The notes under the pieces: generated by a model
Told to the model about the DNA's origin: nothing
The model's database searches: none
What the model saw: only the letters and a program-made list of their open reading frames with translations
Part shown: one piece after another, positions 36,097 through 47,402 of the stretch
Numbering within the stretch: the stretch's first letter is position 1
How the letters are laid out: every line of letters begins with the position of its first letter
Assembly: GCA_949825065.1 (NCBI GenBank)
Contig: OX463849.1
Span: forward strand, 434,001 to 498,000
Reading direction: 5' to 3'
Length of the DNA: 64,000 bases
From: Odontocerum albicorne
Lineage: Eukaryota; Arthropoda; Insecta; Trichoptera; Odontoceridae
Made by a program: the position numbers and the translations under genes

Positions 36097-36308
36097 CGAT
36101 TTCCGTGGCCTAGTTGGGGAAGACGCGTGTTCACCAATCCGAAGGTTAAGGGTTCGATGCCCTTTGGCACCCAATTTTTTTTAAAAGGCTTCATGGCTGG
36201 TTTTCACTCGAGACCTCTTTAATATATTTCTAGTAGGTTGGAAGAAATTTCCACATGGCCATAAGCCCGTCAGGTCGTACTGTATATAACAAAAGTGTAA
36301 TATAACAA
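36097..36308 (+). mobile_element. tRNA-derived SINE, family S, copy 2
   Basis: The head CGATTTCCGTGGCCTAGTTG has good A-box character. The B-box GGTTCGATGCC is at about 36151, then comes TTTTTTTTAAAAGGCTTCAT and GGCTGGTTTTCACT, and the family-S tail GTTGGAAGAAATTTCCACAT ends in AAAGTGTAATATAAC. It shares the full order of copy 1 with moderate divergence. Confidence 0.85.
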
Positions 36309-36494
36309 TCTGTGTTTTCCCGAAAATGTGTGTAGTCTATTAACCCAAGGTAAATATTTTAACGAAAGGTAAAGCTTGATTTTTTGAAAATTGAAAAATT
36401 CGGGATAAGATTCAGAAATATGTTATGATAGTGGAATCACAAAGTGATTTTTTGTTTAGTATTCCAAAATCGAGTTTAATTTATTTCATACTTT

Positions 36495-36575
36495 CAAGAA
36501 TTGGTTGAAAGAGATTGACACATGGCAATAAACTCAGACAGGTTGTGATGTATGCAACGCAAGTGTTCAACAAAT
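36495..36575 (+). repeat. SINE family S, tail fragment
   Basis: AGAATTGGTTGAAAGAGATT, ACATGGCAATAAACTCAGAC and AGGTTGTGATGTATGCAACG correspond to the family-S tail; the tRNA-like head is missing. Confidence 0.65.
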
Positions 36576-37600
36576 ATAGTACAAAAATAAATGAATATAC
36601 GAATGTATGGTATATGCATACAGACGTGCTGCAGTTGACGTATAATGAAGCAATTGACTCATCCACAGGGGCATGGGCATGGGCATGGGCATGGATGGCA
36701 TCGAGATACTGACACAATGGTACAATACTCCTTTATCGCTAAGGATCATCCGGCAGCATCGCTGTAGTTAGTACTCTTTCATTCCTCAAGCAATATGTTA
36801 TATAGGAAGTGAGCGGTGATGTGTTGAGACGTGACCAACACCCGAACACCTAAACAAACTGGCGACAGGACAACAATCACAAGAAGCGAGGATAGTAGCG
36901 AGACAGACACTCGTACCACCCACATACCGTACGTGCTGGTTTATGCGGGGGCTACAGAGGTGTGACAAGTGCGGGGGGAGTCTCACCTGCTCCTGGATTC
37001 TGTCGCCTGGTGCCTGCGGGCAATCTCTTCCAGCCGGGAAACGAGAGAGATCAGGGCGCAGGACGACCGCGACACTGAACACGGCGACTGGCGACCACTT
37101 TCACAACACAACCGGATCGGAGCGCGGCACAAATGTGGATCAAAGTGCGACCTGACACCCGCTGCGGCCACTGAGGGACTCGGCTCCCGCGACAGGGACT
37201 GCTATTTAACGCAATACGGGACTTGCCACGGGATATTCAGCGTAACCTATTGTTGTCATAAAAGAACACAACACAAGCGGATCTACGCTCAATACAGATC
37301 TATAGAGATCTAAACGCGCGCGCCACACAACAGGCTGAAACACTCTTCCCAACGGCCTTGCCCAGACTCGACTGAGGCGACGGCGCGGGCGCAGGGAGCG
37401 CCAGCCAGGCACGCGGGCGGACAAGGCGCGACCGCCGAGCCGAAAGACTAAAACCATCTCACTGCCTCGAGAACCTCTCGACACTATTTCATGATACACA
37501 CCGATTCCGGGCCAAGCATCCGCAGCATCTCTGAGCCACTATCATCTTACTACTCGATCGCCAACTTCTCGCTGACACAAGTTAAGTTCAGGCGGCTCGG
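36576..37600. other. CG-rich patch of unknown nature
   Basis: A GGGCAT run lies at 36670-36690. From 36810 to 37480 the sequence is much richer in CG than its surroundings and contains TATTTAACG near 37203. It could be a promoter or CpG-rich first exon of a host gene, or an LTR, but I see no splice-supported ORF, no domain and no terminal repeats. Open frames of 90-114 codons overlap on both strands, as expected of CG-rich non-coding DNA. Confidence 0.3.
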
Positions 37601-37627
37601 AATAACTGTATAGTATGTTGTCAGCAA

Positions 37628-38480
37628 TAATCATTTTTTATTTTTTATTAAAAAAACGAAAGTATATTTATTTCATAGATTTAGAAACAACAGTCAAAAT
37701 TCTAGAATGGCTCTTATTTATAAAACTGTCTTGAATTGTAGATCCACCCTTAATAATAATAATAATAATAAAAAGGCAATTTATATAGCGCCGTTGAGAG
37801 AGCAGACACTCCTCAGGGACGGTCTCGCTTGGTAATCGAACCCACTATTATTGAGAGATTAAAAAATAAATAAATACCAGATAGTGGCTGCGCTGCGGTT
37901 ACTCGTATTATTGTAGTCTTCATATATTTATTGTAGAAAAACAGATTTGGTAAGCAAACCGCAGAAAATTTACCAAGGAAGACGAACTACAAAGAAGCCT
38001 CCGTAGATCTTTCGTTATGTGATAGTAACACATTCGGTTTTATGTGTAGTGTTGTGCATGCGTATACCCAGCCCAAATGAATCGATTTGGAACATCCAAT
38101 TGATTAGATGTAAACCAATTAAAGCCTTACTGGCTTACTGGCTTACTGGCTTAGTGGCTTACTGGCTTACTGGCATTGAGGCTAACAACGGTATCGTGAG
38201 GAATCAATCGTATAGGTATACAGAAACATCAAATCTAATCAACTACTATACTTCTTTCTGAGAGTTTAAGCTCTCTTGGATTCATTCGGAATAATATATT
38301 TATACAATAAAGATAAATCGAACTCAAAGTGTTCTCCTCCTTGAAGCAACATCTCAGACATGTATCCGAAATATGGCATGTTACATAATACAATGGAGAT
38401 ATTCCAATAAGAGACTTCAATATAAAGAAACAAATACTCGTAGACACTTTAGCCGTTTTAGAAGCGGACTTACACTACCA
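37628..38480 (+). repeat. Dispersed repeat family D, copy 3
   Basis: This copy carries, in the same order, the 5' module also seen at 1.5 kb (TTGAATTGTAGATCCACCCT, ATAGCGCCG, CAGACACTCCTCAGGG), the CCCACTATTATTGAGAGATT module, GTGGCTGCG, ACAGATTTGGTAAGCAAACC, TCTTTCGTTATGTGATAGTA, and the ACAATGGAGATATTCCAATA phrase near 38392. A TACTGGCT-type 9-bp repeat lies at 38128-38175. At 37900-37907 GGTTACTCGTATTATT replaces the GGTTATTAG of copy 2, a clean 6-bp insertion. A second octamer near 38433 lies in the possible coding tail (ADLHYHK then stop). Confidence 0.65.
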
Positions 38481-38529
38481 TAAATGATGTAGAAAAGCGT
38501 GCGCTTAGAACGATACGCGAGGTGACAAT

Positions 38530-38835
38530 GTATGATATACGATAATACGAAATGGATTGATTAGGGATGAGTGTGAACTTAAAACTGATGTGCTGAATAA
38601 GATGAAAAAGAGCAATCTGAGAGTTTGGACACAAGAAACGAATGAAATAAGAAAGACTAACAAAACAAATATATAGAGCAAATGTGAGTGGAAGGTGTGG
38701 TAGAGGAAGAGTGAGGAAAATATAGTTGGATCAAGTGGATAATATTTTGAAAGAAAGAAATGTAAAAAGTTAAAGAAACCGTAAGAGCTGTATGAGGTGA
38801 GGATGGACGCACGAGTAGAAGAGGCGACGTGTGTA
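38530..38835 (+). pseudogene. LINE ORF2 3'-end relic
   Basis: + strand frames read DVLNKMKKSNLRVWTQETNE, then CEWKVW and MDARVEEATCVRQVWHSLLC. The homologous relic at 54.6 kb reads RMNEERLTNK and VEEAKYVCH. Both look like the last about 60 codons of a Jockey/CR1-type ORF2 with stops and frame changes. The array that follows begins inside this sequence. Confidence 0.5.
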
Positions 38836-38841
38836 CGGCAA

Positions 38842-39366
38842 GTCTGGCACTCTCTCCTCTGTGCGGCAAGATTGGGCAGGGCAGTCTGGCACTCTCTCCT
38901 CTGTGCGGCAAGATTGGGCAGGGCAGTCTGGCACTCTCTCCTCTGTCCGGCAAGATTGGGCAGGGCAGTCTGGCACTCTCTCCTCTGTCCGGCAAGATTG
39001 GGCAGGGCAGTCTGGCACTCTCTCCTCTGTCCGGCAAGATTGGGCAGGGCAGTCTGGCACTCTCTCCTCTGTCCGGCAAGATTGGGCAGGGCAGTCTGGC
39101 ACTCTCTCCTCTGTCCGGCAAGATTGGGCAGGGCAGTCTGGCACTCTCTCCTCTGTCCGGCAAGATTGGGCAGGGCAGTCTGGCACTCTCTCCTCTGTCC
39201 GGCAAGATTGGGCAGGGCAGTCTGGCACTCTCTCCTCTGTCCGGCAAGATTGGGCAGGGCAGTCTGGCACTCTCTCCTCTGTCCGGCAAGATTGGGCAGG
39301 GCAGTCTGGCACTCTCTCCTCTGTCCGGCAAGATTGGGCAGGGCAGTCTGGCACTCTCTCCTCTGT
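38842..39366. repeat. 42-bp minisatellite, 13 starts, born in a LINE tail
   Basis: GTCTGGCACTCTCTCCTCTG starts at 38842 and every 42 bp up to 39346. The first copy joins upstream LINE sequence and the last continues into TACATGCTCCGGCAGGGATG, so an ancestral LINE segment was interrupted by amplification. Only GTGCGG/GTCCGG varies, in the first two units. The 42-bp period leaves five frames of 194-300 codons open; none is a gene. Confidence 0.95.
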
Positions 39367-39539
39367 ACATGCTCCGGCAGGGATGTATATATGCTCAGCA
39401 ACTGCATTCTATGCTCAGCAACTGCGTGGAAAACATATTGTAGTTTAGAAATTATTGACGCTTAAGAATTTACATCGTTACTAAGTGTCAACAATTTATC
39501 TTCCGACTTATTTTTCACTTTGCACCGCGGAGTTAAGGC

Positions 39540-39845
39540 TTTAGTAGAGTGCAGAGGCGTCCAACGCTGATTTGTTGTAAGTTGCAAACTGGTCGTGTAG
39601 GGCCCCTCCTCGCGGGGGCCTGCACCGGAGCGCGTGTCCCCGGAGGCGCGGCTAACCCTTGCGGCGAGGGGCCCACCGAGGCAGGGCCTCCGAGCGGGGG
39701 CGGGGGCGCGGGTGCTGGCGGCCCACTCTGCCGCCGCTACCTGCTCCGCTCGCGCTGCGCGTCTCGCATTAAATAAACATTCGGCAATACCCTCCTCGTC
39801 TCCTCGTCTCCCCGTCTCCCGCTCTCACCGCGCGGCTTTCGGACG
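39540..39845. other. CG-rich patch, no gene recognised
   Basis: The patch is strongly CG-rich (GGCGGGGGCG-like runs), ending in GTCTCCTCGTCTCC repeats. It may be regulatory or part of an unseen host exon. No domain and no conserved motif is found. Confidence 0.25.
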
Positions 39846-40084
39846 ATTTCACCGACAAATCTGTCCACTACGATTATTGACATTGTTAGTGTTAAAGGTT
39901 TCGCAAAATTTTGTAAGAATTGTTATCTAGTTATAAATAATGTTAGTATGTAGGTGTTTATAAGAAATTAAATATAAAGCTAGTTAAAATTAAAAATGAC
40001 ATACGGAAGATGAAAATGAAGTTAGTTCTTACGATATACATTTGTATTTAGGAATAGTCTTTGGTATTTTTTTTATCAGTATTG

Positions 40085-40612
40085 TATTAATATCAGAGAG
40101 AGGAAGAGTGAGGAGTGAGCGAGCGCTCACGATACGTGTGCAGGGCAGGCATGGTGCTGCAGCGAATAATATTGTATTGTATTAATATCAGAGAGAGTAG
40201 TGAGCGAGCGCGCACGGTACGAGTGCAGGGCAGGCATGGTGCTGCAGCGAATAATATTGTATTGTATTAATATCAGAGAGAGTAGTGAGCGAGCGCGCAC
40301 GGTACGAGTGCAGGGCAGGCATGGTGCTGCAGCGAATAATATTGTATTGTATTAATATCAGAGAGAGTAGTGAGCGAGCGCGCACGGTACGAGTGCAGGG
40401 CAGGCATGGTGCTGCAGCGAATAATATTGTATTGTATTAATATCAGAGAGAGTAGTGAGCGAGCGCGCACGGTACGAGTGCAGGGCAGGCATGGTGCTGC
40501 AGCGAATAATATTGTATTGTATTAATATCAGAGAGAGTAGTGAGCGAGCGCGCACGGTACGAGTGCAGGGCAGGCATGGTGCTGCAGCGAATAATATTGT
40601 ATTGTATTAATA
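40085..40612. repeat. 85-bp minisatellite, 6 copies
   Basis: ATTAATATCAGAGAGAGTAG starts at 40181, 40266, 40351, 40436 and 40521, with a diverged first copy at 40085 (11 bp longer) and a partial one at 40606. The unit holds GAGCGAGCGCGCACGGTACG and GGCAGGCATGGTGCTGCAGC. Confidence 0.93.
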
Positions 40613-41172
40613 TATGATACATATTAAACCCAGTAATTGTGTAATACTGATGTCACTGGCTTGGCTTGGCTAGATTTAGGCATTTTGCCGGACCAGTTAA
40701 ATATCTCATGCATTGCATAAATATAATATTTAACTGGTGCGACATCTGTGCAATATTCTTTCTGATTTGATTTGTTTTTTTTCTTCATACAAACAAAAAA
40801 GGTTTTGTGGTCTGGGTCCTTTTTTAGCGTCCATATGGGCATTGGGCGCTGTGCGCTATATGCGGATTGCCGCGTCTCCCTGCGCCACTGTATTCTATAA
40901 AAAAAGGGGCAAACGATTCACGACCGTTTTGCAATAGACCGTAAGGGGTGCATTGCCTCGCACGGTGCGTGTTGACTGTCCCTCGGGATTGCGCATGTTG
41001 GCAACAGGTAGAAACTACTTGCCCCCCCTCACCAGTCGCCAGTCCTTCCTACGCACAGCACACACTGCAGACCGGTCGCTCGCGAAAATAATTGACCCTG
41101 AAAGAAATTATTTACTCCAGGTCCGATTCTTTCGTCCAACAAAAAGGGTCTACTATTTTATTTATTTATTTC
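40613..41172. other. No gene recognised
   Basis: Unique-looking sequence with no defensible coding or RNA feature; a TTTATTTATTTATTTC run leads into the 45-bp satellite. Confidence 0.4.
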
Positions 41173-44100
41173 AATTATTCTGTGTACATGGTATATCTGA
41201 CGAGCGTATCGGTGTGCAGATATTCTGTGTACATGGTATATCTGACGAGCGTATCGGTGTGCAGATATTCTGTGTACATGGTATATCTGACGAGCGTATC
41301 GGTGTGCAGATATTCTGTGTACATGGTATATCTTACGAGCGTATCGGTGTGCAGATATTCTGTGTACATGGTATATCTGACGAGCGTATCGGTGTGCAGA
41401 TATTCTGTGAACATGGTATATCTGACGAGCGTATCGGTGTGCAGATATTCTGTGTACATGGTATATCTGACGAGCGTATCGGTGTGCAGATATTCTGTGT
41501 ACATGGTATATCTTACGAGCGTATCGGTGTGCAGATATTCTGTGTACATGGTATATCTTACGAGCGTATCGGTGTGCAGATATTCTGTGTACATGGTATA
41601 TCTGACGAGCGTATCGGTGTGCAGATATTCTGTGTACATGGTATATCTTACGAGCATATCGGTGTGCAGATATTCTGTGTACATGGTATATTTTACGAGC
41701 GTATCGGTGTGCAGATATTCTGTGTACATGGTATATCTGACGAGCGTATCGGTGTGCAGATATTCTGTGTACATGGTATATCTGACGAGCGTATCGGTGT
41801 GCAGATATTCTGTGTACATGGTATATCTGACGAGCGTATCGGTGTGCAGATATTTCTTCCAACCAACCAGCTCATCTTGGATACAATTATTCTGTGTAAA
41901 TGGTATATCTGACGAGCGTATCGGTGTGCAGATATTCTGTGTACATGGTATATCTGACGAGCGTATCGGTGTGCAGATATTCTGTGTACATGGTATATCT
42001 GACGAGCGTATCGGTGTGCAGATATTCTGTGTACATGGTATATCTGACGAGCGTATCGGTGTGCAGATATTCTGTGTACATGGTATATCTGACGAGCGTA
42101 TCGGTGTGCAGATATTCTGTGTACATGGTATATCTGACGAGCGTATCGGTGTGCAGTTATTCTGTGTACATGGTATATCTGACGAGCGTATCGGTGTGCA
42201 GATATTCTGTGTACATGGTATATCTGACGAGCGTATCGGTGTGCAGATATTCTGTGTACATGGTATATCTGACGAGCGTATCGGTGTGCAGATATTTATT
42301 CCAAGCAACCAGCTCATCTTGGATACAATTATTCTGTGTAAATGGTATATCTGACGAGCGTATCGGTGTGCAGATATTCTGTGTACATGGTATATCTGAC
42401 GAGCGTATCGGTGTGCAGATATTCTGTGTACATGGTATACCTGACGAGCGTATCGGTGTGCAGATATTCTGTGTACATGGTATATCTGACGAGCGTATCG
42501 GTGTGCAGATATTCTGTGTACATGGTATATCTGACGAGCGTATCGGTTTGCAGATATTCTGTGTACATGGTATATCTGACGAGCGTATCGGTGTGCAGAT
42601 ATTCTGTGTACATGGTATATCTGACGAGCGTATCGGTGTGCAGATATTTCTTCCAACCAACCAGCTCATCTTGGATACAATTATTCTGTGTAAATGGTAT
42701 ATCTGACGAGCGTATCGGTGTGCAGATATTCGGTGTACATGGTATATCTGACGAGCGTATCGGTGTGCAGATATTCTGTGTACATGGTATATCTGACGAG
42801 CGTATCGGTGTGCAGATATTCTGTGTACATGGTTTATCTGACGAGCGTATCGGTGTGCAGATATTCTGTGTACATGGTATATCTGACGAGCGTATCGGTG
42901 TGCAGATATTCTGTGTACATGGTATATCTGACGAGCGTATCGGTGTGCAGATATTTCTTCCAACCAACCAGCTCATCTTGGATACAATTATTCTGTGTAA
43001 ATGGTATATCTGACGAGCGTATCGGTGTGCAGATATTCTGTGTACATGGTATATCTGACGAGCGTATCGGTGTGCAGATATTCTGTGTACATGGTATATC
43101 TGACGAGCGTATCGGTGTGCAGATATTCTGTGTACATGGTATATCTGACGAGCGTATCGGTGTGCAGATATTCTGTGTACATGGTATATCTGACGAGCGT
43201 ATCGGTGTGCAGATATTCTGTGTACATGGTATATCTGACGAGCGTATCGGTGTGCAGATATTCTGTGTACATGGTTTATCTGACGAGCGTATCGGTGTGC
43301 AGATATTCTGTGTACATGGTATATCTGACGAGCGTATCGGTGTGCAGATATTCTGTGTACATGGTATATCTGACGAGCGTATCGGTGTGCAGATATTCTG
43401 TGTACATGGTATATCTGACGAGCGTATCGGTGTGCAGATATTCTGTGTACATGGTATATCTGACGAGCGTATCGGTGTGCAGATATTTCTTCCAACCAAC
43501 CAGCTCATCTTGGATACAATTATTCTGTGTAAATGGTATATCTGACGAGCGTATCGGTGTGCAGATATTCTGTGTACATGGTATATCTGACGAGCGTATC
43601 GGTGTGCAGATATTCTGTGTACATGGTATATCTGACGAGCGTATCGGTGTGCAGATATTCTGTGTACATGGTATATCTGACGAGCGTATCGGTGTGCAGA
43701 TATTCTGTGTACATGGTATATCTGACGAGCGTATCGGTGTGCAGATATTCTGTGTACATGGTATATCTGACGAGCGTATCGGTGTGCAGATATTCTGTGT
43801 ACATGGTATATCTGACGAGCGTATCGGTGTGCAGATATTCTGTGTACATGGTATATCTGACGAGCGTATCGGTGTGCAGATATTCTGTGTACATGGTATA
43901 TCTGACGAGCGTATCGGTGTGCAGATATTCTGTGTACATGGTATATCTGACGAGCGTATCGGTGTGCAGATATTCTGTGTACATGGTATATCTGACGAGC
44001 GTATCGGTGTGCAGATATTCTGTGTACATGGTATATCTGACGAGCGTATCGGTGTGCAGATATTCTGTGTACATGGTATATCTGACGAGCGTATCGGTGT

Positions 44101-45990
44101 GCAGATATTTCTTCCAACCAACCAGCTCATCTTGGATACAATTATTCTGTGTAAATGGTATATCTGACGAGCGTATCGGTGTGCAGATATTCTGTGTACA
44201 TGGTATATCTGACGAGCGTATCGGTGTGCAGATATTCTGTGTACATGGTATATCTGACGAGCGTATCGGTGTGCAGATATTCTGTGTACATGGTATATCT
44301 GACGAGCGTATCGGTGTGCAGATATTTCTTCCAACCAACCAGCTCATCTTGGATACAATTATTCTGTGTACATGGTATATCTGACGAGCGTATCGGTGTG
44401 CAGATATTCTGTGTACATGGTATATCTTACGAGCGTATCGGTGTGCAGATATTCTGTGTACATGGTATATCTGACGAGCGTATCGGTGTGCAGATATTCT
44501 GTGTACATGGTATATCTGACGAGCGTATCGGTGTGCAGATATTCTGTGTACATGGTATATCTGACGAGCGTATCGGTGTGCAGATATTCTGTGTACATGG
44601 TATATCTGACGAGCGTATCGGTGTGCAGATATTTCTTCCAACCAACCAGCTCATCTTGGATACAATTATTCTGTGTAAATGGTATATCTGACGAGCGTAT
44701 CGGTGTGCAGATATTCTGTGTACATGGTATATCTGACGAGCGTATCGGTGTGCAGATATTCTGTGTACATGGTATATCTGACGAGCGTATCGGTGTGCAG
44801 ATATTCTGTGTACATGGTATATCTGACGAGCGTATCGGTGTGCAGATATTCTGTGTACATGGTATATCTGACGAGCGTATCGGTGTGCAGATATTCTGTG
44901 TACATGGTATATCTGACGAGCGTATCGGTGTGCAGATATTCTGTGTACATGGTATATCTGACGAGCGTATCGGTGTGCAGATATTCTGTGTACATGGTAT
45001 ATCTGACGAGCGTATCGGTGTGCAGATATTCTGTGTACATGGTATATCTGACGAGCGTATCGGTGTGCAGATATTTCTTCCAACCAACCAGCTCATCTTG
45101 GATACAATTATTCTGTGTAAATGGTATATCTGACGAGCGTATCGGTGTGCAGATATTCTGTGTACATGGTATATCTGACGAGCGTATCGGTGTGCAGATA
45201 TTCTGTGTACATGGTATATCTGACGAGCGTATCGGTGTGCAGATATTCTGTGTACATGGTATATCTGACGAGCGTATCGGTGTGCAGATATTCTGTGTAC
45301 ATGGTATATCTGACGAGCGTATCGGTGTGCAGATATTCTGTGTACATGGTATATCTGACGAGCGTATCGGTGTGCAGATATTCTGTGTACATGGTATATC
45401 TGACGAGCGTATCGGTGTGCAGATATTCTGTGTACATGGTATATCTGACGAGCGTATCGGTGTGCAGATATTCTGTGTACATGGTATATCTGACGAGCGT
45501 ATCGGTGTGCAGATATTCTGTGTACATGGTATATCTGACGAGCGTATCGGTGTGCAGATATTCTGTGTACATGGTATATCTGACGAGCGTATCGGTGTGC
45601 AGATATTTCTTCCAACCAACCAGCTCATCTTGGATACAATTATTCTGTGTAAATGGTATATCTGACGAGCGTATCGGTGTGCAGATATTCTGTGTACATG
45701 GTATATCTGACGAGCGTATCGGTGTGCAGATATTCTGTGTACATGGTATATCTGACGAGCGTATCGGTGTGCAGATATTCTGTGTACATGGTATATCTGA
45801 CGAGCGTATCGGTGTGCAGATATTCTGTGTACATGGTATATCTGACGAGCGTATCGGTGTGCAGATATTCTGTGTACATGGTATATCTGACGAGCGTATC
45901 GGTGTGCAGATATTCTGTGTACATGGTATATCTGACGAGCGTATCGGTGTGCAGATATTTCTTCCAACCAACCAGCTCATCTTGGATACA
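41173..45990. repeat. 45-bp satellite with higher-order structure
   Basis: The basic unit is TTCTGTGTACATGGTATATC, TGACGAGCGTATCGGTGTGC, AGATA. A 37-bp insertion containing CTTCCAACCAACCAGCTCAT and CTTGGATACAATT interrupts it 11 times (landmark at 41859, 42301, 42653, 42960, 43492, 44114, 44331, 44638, 45080, 45612, 45964). All ten intervals equal 37 + 45k with k = 9, 7, 6, 11, 13, 4, 6, 9, 11, 7; the first block has 15 units. That is 98 units with no stray indel. The unit after each spacer nearly always reads GTGTAAATGG in place of GTGTACATGG, so spacer and next unit move together. Variants concentrate in the first block (TCTTACGAGC, TTTTACGAGC). The 15-codon period gives open frames up to 493 codons on both strands; they are artefacts. 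Confidence 0.97.
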
Positions 45991-46113
45991 TTCAACTGTT
46001 TTGATCCATGAAAGTTTAGAAAAAAAAAGAAAAATTTTATTTTTTTATTTGGAAACATTTGTTTTTTCTAAGCGTATGATGAAGTATTAACCCGGTGAAT
46101 ATTTGGTGTAATA

Positions 46114-47400
46114 TTAGGTCCTTACATATGAAATTGGCGTTTTGCCGTACTGGCAACTTTGATCTCAAATATCTTCTCTTTGGTTAGGAATTCCAAATTA
46201 AAATTTATACAGCTATTTACTCAAGTATTTGTGTTTCGAAAATTATAATTCATTTGTTTTTTCCTCAATTGTTTTTTTTCTTTGCGTCACTCAGTTTACA
46301 AAATGGAAAACTTGAAATATCGCGTTATTTACGAGTACGAGTTCCACCGTGGCACCAGTGCTGCAGAAACGGCTCGAAGGATTAATGATGTGTATGGCGA
46401 CGGTGCCGCAAAAGAAAACACAGTGCGTTTTTGGTTCCAACGTTTTCGTTCTGGAAATTTCGACCTGCAGAAAAAGCCCCGTGGACGGCCGGAGACCAAA
46501 GTTGATAATGAAGAATTGAAGGCTATTGTGGAAGCGGATCCATCGCAAACCACGTCCGAGTTAGCTGCAGGCTGCGGTGTTAGTGATAAAACTGTTTTAA
46601 TCCACTTGAAGCAAATTGGGAAGGTGAAAAAGCTTGAAAGGTGGGTACCTCACGAATTGAGTGAAGCAAATCAACAAACGCGCGTTGACTGCTGCGTTGC
46701 ATTACTCAACCGGCACAATAATGAAGGGATTTTGAATCGAATCATTACCTGTGATGAAAAGTGGATCCTGTATGATAATCGGAAGCGCTCATCGCAATGG
46801 CTGAACCCTGCCGAACCAGCCAAACCATGCCCCAAGCGAAAATTGACTCCAAAAAAGTTACTTGTGAGCGTTTGGTGGACTAGTGCTGGTGTCGTTCACT
46901 ACAGCTTTCTTAAATCTGGCCAGACGATTACGGCAGATGTCTATTGTCAGCAACTGCAAACCATGATGGAAAAGCTAGCTGCTAAACAACCGAGGCTGGT
47001 TAATCGCTCTAGGCCACTGCTGCTTCATGATAACGCTAGACCACACACTGCACAACAGACGGCTACCAAATTAGAAGAGCTTCAATTGGAATGTCTAAGA
47101 CATCCACCGTACTCTCCGGACCTTGCCCCAACAGATTACTATTTTTTTCGAAATTTGGATAACTTCTTGCAAGGGAAAAAATTCAACTCCGATGGGGCAG
47201 TCCAAACCGACTTCAAAGATTTTATTGATTCCCGTCCGAATGGTTTTTTTAGTAAAGGGATCGATGAACTACCTATGAGATGGCAAAAGTGCATAGATAG
47301 CAATGGTACATACTTTGATTAAATAAATATATTATATTAAAAAAAAATCAACTTTATGTTCCTCCCAAACAAAACGCCAATTTCATATGTAAGGACCTAA
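46114..47400 (+). mobile_element. Full-length mariner (cecropia-type), 1287 bp
   Basis: The terminal inverted repeats are perfect over 31 bp, starting TTAGGTCCTTACATATGAAA at 46114 and mirrored at 47370-47400. A TA target duplication lies at 46112-46113 and 47401-47402. One intact transposase gene fills the interior. Length, TA target and gene are canonical for the family. This is the only mobile element in the window that looks complete and recent. Confidence 0.97.
46303..47322 (+). CDS. Mariner transposase, intact, 339 aa
   Basis: This enzyme binds the element's terminal repeats, excises it and reinserts it at TA. The ATG at 46303 (MENLKYR) is preferred; the frame is open a few codons further up but has no ATG there. 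Residues 1-110 form the two helix-turn-helix DNA-binding units separated by a GRPET AT-hook-like motif (61-65). The linker motif WVPHEL is at 114-119. The catalytic triad is D151 (ITCDEKW), D243 (LLLHDNARPH) and D278 (LAPTDYYFF), with 34 residues between the last two, the DD34D signature. PPYSPDL is at 268-274, and the protein ends SNGTYFD before TAA. Length matches the usual 340-350 aa, and no frameshift or lost key residue is seen. Activity is plausible but not shown. A TACGAGTACGAG near codon 10 encodes a YEYEF stretch that is, as far as I remember, normal for the family. Confidence 0.97.
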   Translation: MENLKYRVIYEYEFHRGTSAAETARRINDVYGDGAAKENTVRFWFQRFRSGNFDLQKKPRGRPETKVDNEELKAIVEADPSQTTSELAAGCGVSDKTVLIHLKQIGKVKKLERWVPHELSEANQQTRVDCCVALLNRHNNEGILNRIITCDEKWILYDNRKRSSQWLNPAEPAKPCPKRKLTPKKLLVSVWWTSAGVVHYSFLKSGQTITADVYCQQLQTMMEKLAAKQPRLVNRSRPLLLHDNARPHTAQQTATKLEELQLECLRHPPYSPDLAPTDYYFFRNLDNFLQGKKFNSDGAVQTDFKDFIDSRPNGFFSKGIDELPMRWQKCIDSNGTYFD

Positions 47401-47402
47401 TA

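Noticed and set aside
36943..37499. Overlapping frames of 62-114 codons in CG-rich DNA as host exons
   Set aside because: Frames overlap on both strands with arginine-rich composition expected of CG-rich non-coding sequence, and no domain or splice pattern is seen.
38505..39465. Five overlapping frames of 194-300 codons
   Set aside because: They are by-products of the 42-bp period of a minisatellite in a LINE tail.
41173..45990. CRISPR-like repeat/spacer appearance
   Set aside because: The spacers are one identical 37-bp sequence, units are tandem without unique spacers, there are no cas genes, and the DNA is animal.
41092..46058. Open frames of 94-493 codons with ISDERIGVQIFCVHG or TDTLVRYTMYTEYLH repeats
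   Set aside because: The 45-bp unit is a multiple of 3 with few stops, so frames stay open on both strands at once. Reading frames end at the 37-bp spacers. There is no start context, no non-repeat domain and no single preferred frame.
46114..46125. TTAGG telomere-type repeat
   Set aside because: TTAGGTCC here is the start of the mariner terminal repeat; no tandem TTAGG run exists in the window.
46325..46345. TACGAGTA in the mariner gene as a hexamer insertion
   Set aside because: The encoded YEYEF run looks normal for related transposases as I recall them, so no insertion can be inferred without an alignment.
46114..47400. Intact mariner as the source of the TA-CTCG-TA footprints
   Set aside because: Its terminal bases are TTAGG/CCTAA, which cannot leave CTCG or CGAG. 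The deleted mariner (ends AAGC/ACAC), the MITE (TAGT) and the 48-kb element (CAGG/TAGG) do not fit either.
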